Origin: Hyphomonas adhaerens MHS-3 | Lineage (GTDB): Bacteria > Pseudomonadota > Alphaproteobacteria > Caulobacterales > Hyphomonadaceae | Length of the DNA stretch: 64,000 bases | Assembly (NCBI RefSeq): GCF_000685235.1 | Contig: NZ_ARYH01000001.1 | Coordinates: forward strand, 1,550,001-1,614,000 | Reading direction: 5' to 3' | Part shown: positions 62,125-64,000 of the stretch, in pieces | Numbering within the stretch: the first letter of the stretch is position 1 | How the letters are laid out: each line of letters begins with the position of its first letter | The notes under the pieces: model-generated | The model's input: the letters and a program-made list of their open reading frames with translations, nothing else | The model's database searches: none | Told to the model about the DNA's origin: nothing | Made by a program: the position numbers and the translations under genes

Positions 62125-64000
62125 TTAGAACCGTGTCCTCAAAGTCACACCGTAAGTGGCAGGATCCTGGATGAACACACCACGTGCCGTTCCGCGGAGC
62201 GGCATGTTGAAGGTCACATTCTTCGTCTGCTCGTCGGTCACATTGTTCCCCCAGATCTCGAACGTCCAGCGGTCATCCGCCGTGCTGATACCGGCACGAA
62301 GGTTCAACTTGCTGTTCGCGTCCTGGATATCGTCGGCGAGCCGGGCACCTGTATCGTCCACGGCCTGGGTCGATGTACGGCGTTCGGATTCGCTGCGAAC
62401 CGTACCGGTCAGGAAGTAGGGCATGCCGTTGTCGAGCGCGCTCTCCCAGGTCAGGCCAATCAGACCGACCCATTCCGGTGCATTGGTCAGCTTGAATCCG
62501 CACAGGCGATTCACCGGGTTCGATGGATCAAACCCGCCCGGTGCGCAGTCATTCGGGTAATACGCATCGGTATAGGTCAGGGCACCATTGGCGCTGAGAT
62601 TGTCCGTCAGCTGGGTTTGAACTTCAATTTCGACCCCTTTGCTGACGACCTTCGGCACGTTGAATGTCTGGAATTGGGTTCCGGTGAATTCGAGCACCTG
62701 GAAGTCTTCCATTTCCTGGTTGAACACAGCCAGGTCGAACCGGCCGCGGCCGTCATTGAACGTCCCTTTGAGGCCGGCTTCGGTCGCATCGATCTTTTCA
62801 GAGTCGAAGCGTGGATCCGCCCCGCCGGTCGCCGCCGTCGGGTCGAGGTTGAAGCCGCCTGACTTGAAGCCGTGTGTGAAGCCTGCATAGAAGTTCAGGT
62901 TCTCGGTCAGCGAGCCGCCGAGTTTCACCGTGTATACCAGCTCTTCATCCTCAAACGTGTCGTTGAACGTCCGAGGCAGTGGCAGGAAGGCTGAGGCCGG
63001 AAGGTCGGCTTCGGTGGCGAACGGGAAGCAGGTCAGTGCCAGCGCCGTCGGGGCCAGAGGGGCCACATTGGCAGGGTAGGCATTGGCCACGATACCGTTC
63101 GCGATGTTTGTACAGGTCGGCGAGGACGCCGAAACCTGGTCAAACGACCCGTCTTTCGTTTCTTCCACATAGCGAAGGCCGACGGTCAGGTTTAGCCGAT
63201 CCGTCAGCTCAAGGACGTTATGAGTGAAGACGGAGAAAGACTCGCCTTGCTGGTTGAACTTGTTGGTCGCATAGCTGCCGGCAGGGTCGACACCGCCCAG
63301 CGCGGCCGGCACATTGCCGCCAAAGCCGACACTGACAGCCTGGGCGCCAAGCGCAGGCACCAGCAGGGCCGACACATAGCGGCCATAGTCGCCGCCAAGC
63401 GTCATGGTGGCCTGTTCTTCGATGTCCTCATCCGAATAATAGGTGCCGAGCAGCCAGTCGAGCCGGCCATTGAAGGCCTGGCCCTGCAGGCGCAGTTCAT
63501 GCGTCGTCGTCTTGATGTCGTCGTAAGACGGCCGGACGCTCGGTGCCGCGAACGGCGCCGTGTTGTCGCCCACAGCATAGACGTCGAGGCTCACATACTC
63601 AGAGTGCTGAATGGATTCAGCATGGAAGTCCCGGTAAGAGCCGATATAGACGAGATCAGCGAAGCCGAGGTTCCAGTCGAGCTGAGCGGAGATGCCTTCC
63701 TGCTGGAACGGGTTCTGGAATTGCTCGCCATTGGACGTCAGGCTGTCGAGGGCACGGGGGCCGAAAGCCGAAACACCGCCATTGGCAGGCAGGCCGACAG
63801 CCGCATAAATGCCGGCTTCTCCCAGCGGGTCAACGGTGACGATGGCGTCGCAGCACTGTTCATCCGCGTCGGAGTAATCCGCAATCACCCGGAGTTTTGC
63901 GTCCGGGGTGATTTGCCAGAGCGCTTGCCCGCGCACCATCCAGCGGTCACGCGTATGGCTTTCCGCACCGGTCGTGCTTTCGACCAGTCCGTCGCGTGTC
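62125..64000 (-). CDS. TonB-dependent receptor, 5' end beyond the window
   Basis: The frame is open to position 64000, giving 625 residues of barrel, without plug or signal. Barrel motifs include VRGQALWQITPDAKLRVIAD, the NPFQQEGISAQLDWNLGFAD stretch, YVEETKDGSFDQV, a YAGFTHGFKSGGFNLDP strand that is very common in these receptors, and a C-terminal YGVTLRTRF ending in Phe. Substrate unknown. It is distinct in sequence from the receptor downstream of it, so the two are not a recent duplication. Confidence 0.9.
   Translation of the reverse strand, partial: TRDGLVESTTGAESHTRDRWMVRGQALWQITPDAKLRVIADYSDADEQCCDAIVTVDPLGEAGIYAAVGLPANGGVSAFGPRALDSLTSNGEQFQNPFQQEGISAQLDWNLGFADLVYIGSYRDFHAESIQHSEYVSLDVYAVGDNTAPFAAPSVRPSYDDIKTTTHELRLQGQAFNGRLDWLLGTYYSDEDIEEQATMTLGGDYGRYVSALLVPALGAQAVSVGFGGNVPAALGGVDPAGSYATNKFNQQGESFSVFTHNVLELTDRLNLTVGLRYVEETKDGSFDQVSASSPTCTNIANGIVANAYPANVAPLAPTALALTCFPFATEADLPASAFLPLPRTFNDTFEDEELVYTVKLGGSLTENLNFYAGFTHGFKSGGFNLDPTAATGGADPRFDSEKIDATEAGLKGTFNDGRGRFDLAVFNQEMEDFQVLEFTGTQFQTFNVPKVVSKGVEIEVQTQLTDNLSANGALTYTDAYYPNDCAPGGFDPSNPVNRLCGFKLTNAPEWVGLIGLTWESALDNGMPYFLTGTVRSESERRTSTQAVDDTGARLADDIQDANSKLNLRAGISTADDRWTFEIWGNNVTDEQTKNVTFNMPLRGTARGVFIQDPATYGVTLRTRF

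Noticed and set aside
1-64000. tRNA, rRNA, IS element or prophage genes
   Set aside because: No T-loop-like GGTTCGAATCC signature in an intergenic gap, no transposase, integrase or phage structural motif was seen on either strand.

Overview
The window is a GC-rich chromosomal segment of an alphaproteobacterium, most likely a dimorphic or prosthecate member of the Hyphomonadaceae/Caulobacterales. The main reason is that three parts of the CtrA cell-cycle circuit lie within 40 kb: chpT (15263), sciP (49776) and ctrA (54610, ending in the Ala-Ala degron). CtrA-box-like and GANTC motifs accompany them. Supporting traits are the fliF-fliG-fliH-fliN order, large TonB-dependent receptors, DUF1254, DUF4167 and ELM1-family genes, and a DnaG without zinc ligands. 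The genus is an inference.

Layout. 1-3.6 kb: a cut acyltransferase, a divergent membrane-anchored LytTR regulator, a CE15-like esterase lipoprotein and a MAPEG protein. 3.6-9.3 kb: prfA-prmC, a DUF4167 protein and clpB. 9.3-15.2 kb: an M23 peptidase divergent from the envelope lipid-transport operon ydbH-ynbE-ydbL and a small membrane protein. 15.2-18.6 kb: chpT, a single-domain response regulator, cheR, mnmA. 18.5-25.4 kb (minus strand): a LuxR solo, an ELM1-family protein, greA, carB, a SnoaL-like protein and a glycine-zipper lipoprotein. 25.4-35.5 kb: MBL hydrolase, M48 peptidase, TetR, 2OG-Fe(II) oxygenase, carA, yqeY, a PRC-barrel lipoprotein, dnaG and rpoD.

35.5-37.7 kb is an accessory pocket. 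It holds a secreted protein made almost wholly of thirteen and three-quarter copies of a 16-residue repeat, a YkgJ-type cysteine-cluster protein, a cluster of palindromes and a decayed metY 3' fragment. 37.7-49.6 kb returns to housekeeping and metabolism: DUF1254, a YeiH exporter with a divergent LysR, metY, a zinc metallopeptidase, yjbQ, midA-like, lgt, ubiK, a YbjN-like protein, proC, TetR and a phosphotransferase.

49.7-55.4 kb is the most interesting block: sciP, then a flagellar operon whose FliF is only 220 residues long (no RBM1/RBM2), followed by fliG, fliH/flbE, fliN, an flhF with degraded GTPase motifs, an intact flhG and ctrA. SciP and CtrA, which set when flagellar genes are expressed, thus bracket the structural and placement genes. 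55.5-64 kb: a large lipoprotein, recR, a PQQ sugar dehydrogenase lipoprotein and two tandem TonB-dependent receptors, the second cut by the right edge.

No rRNA, tRNA, CRISPR array, IS element or prophage was recognised. All calls come from reading the sequence and family knowledge; no database search was run.
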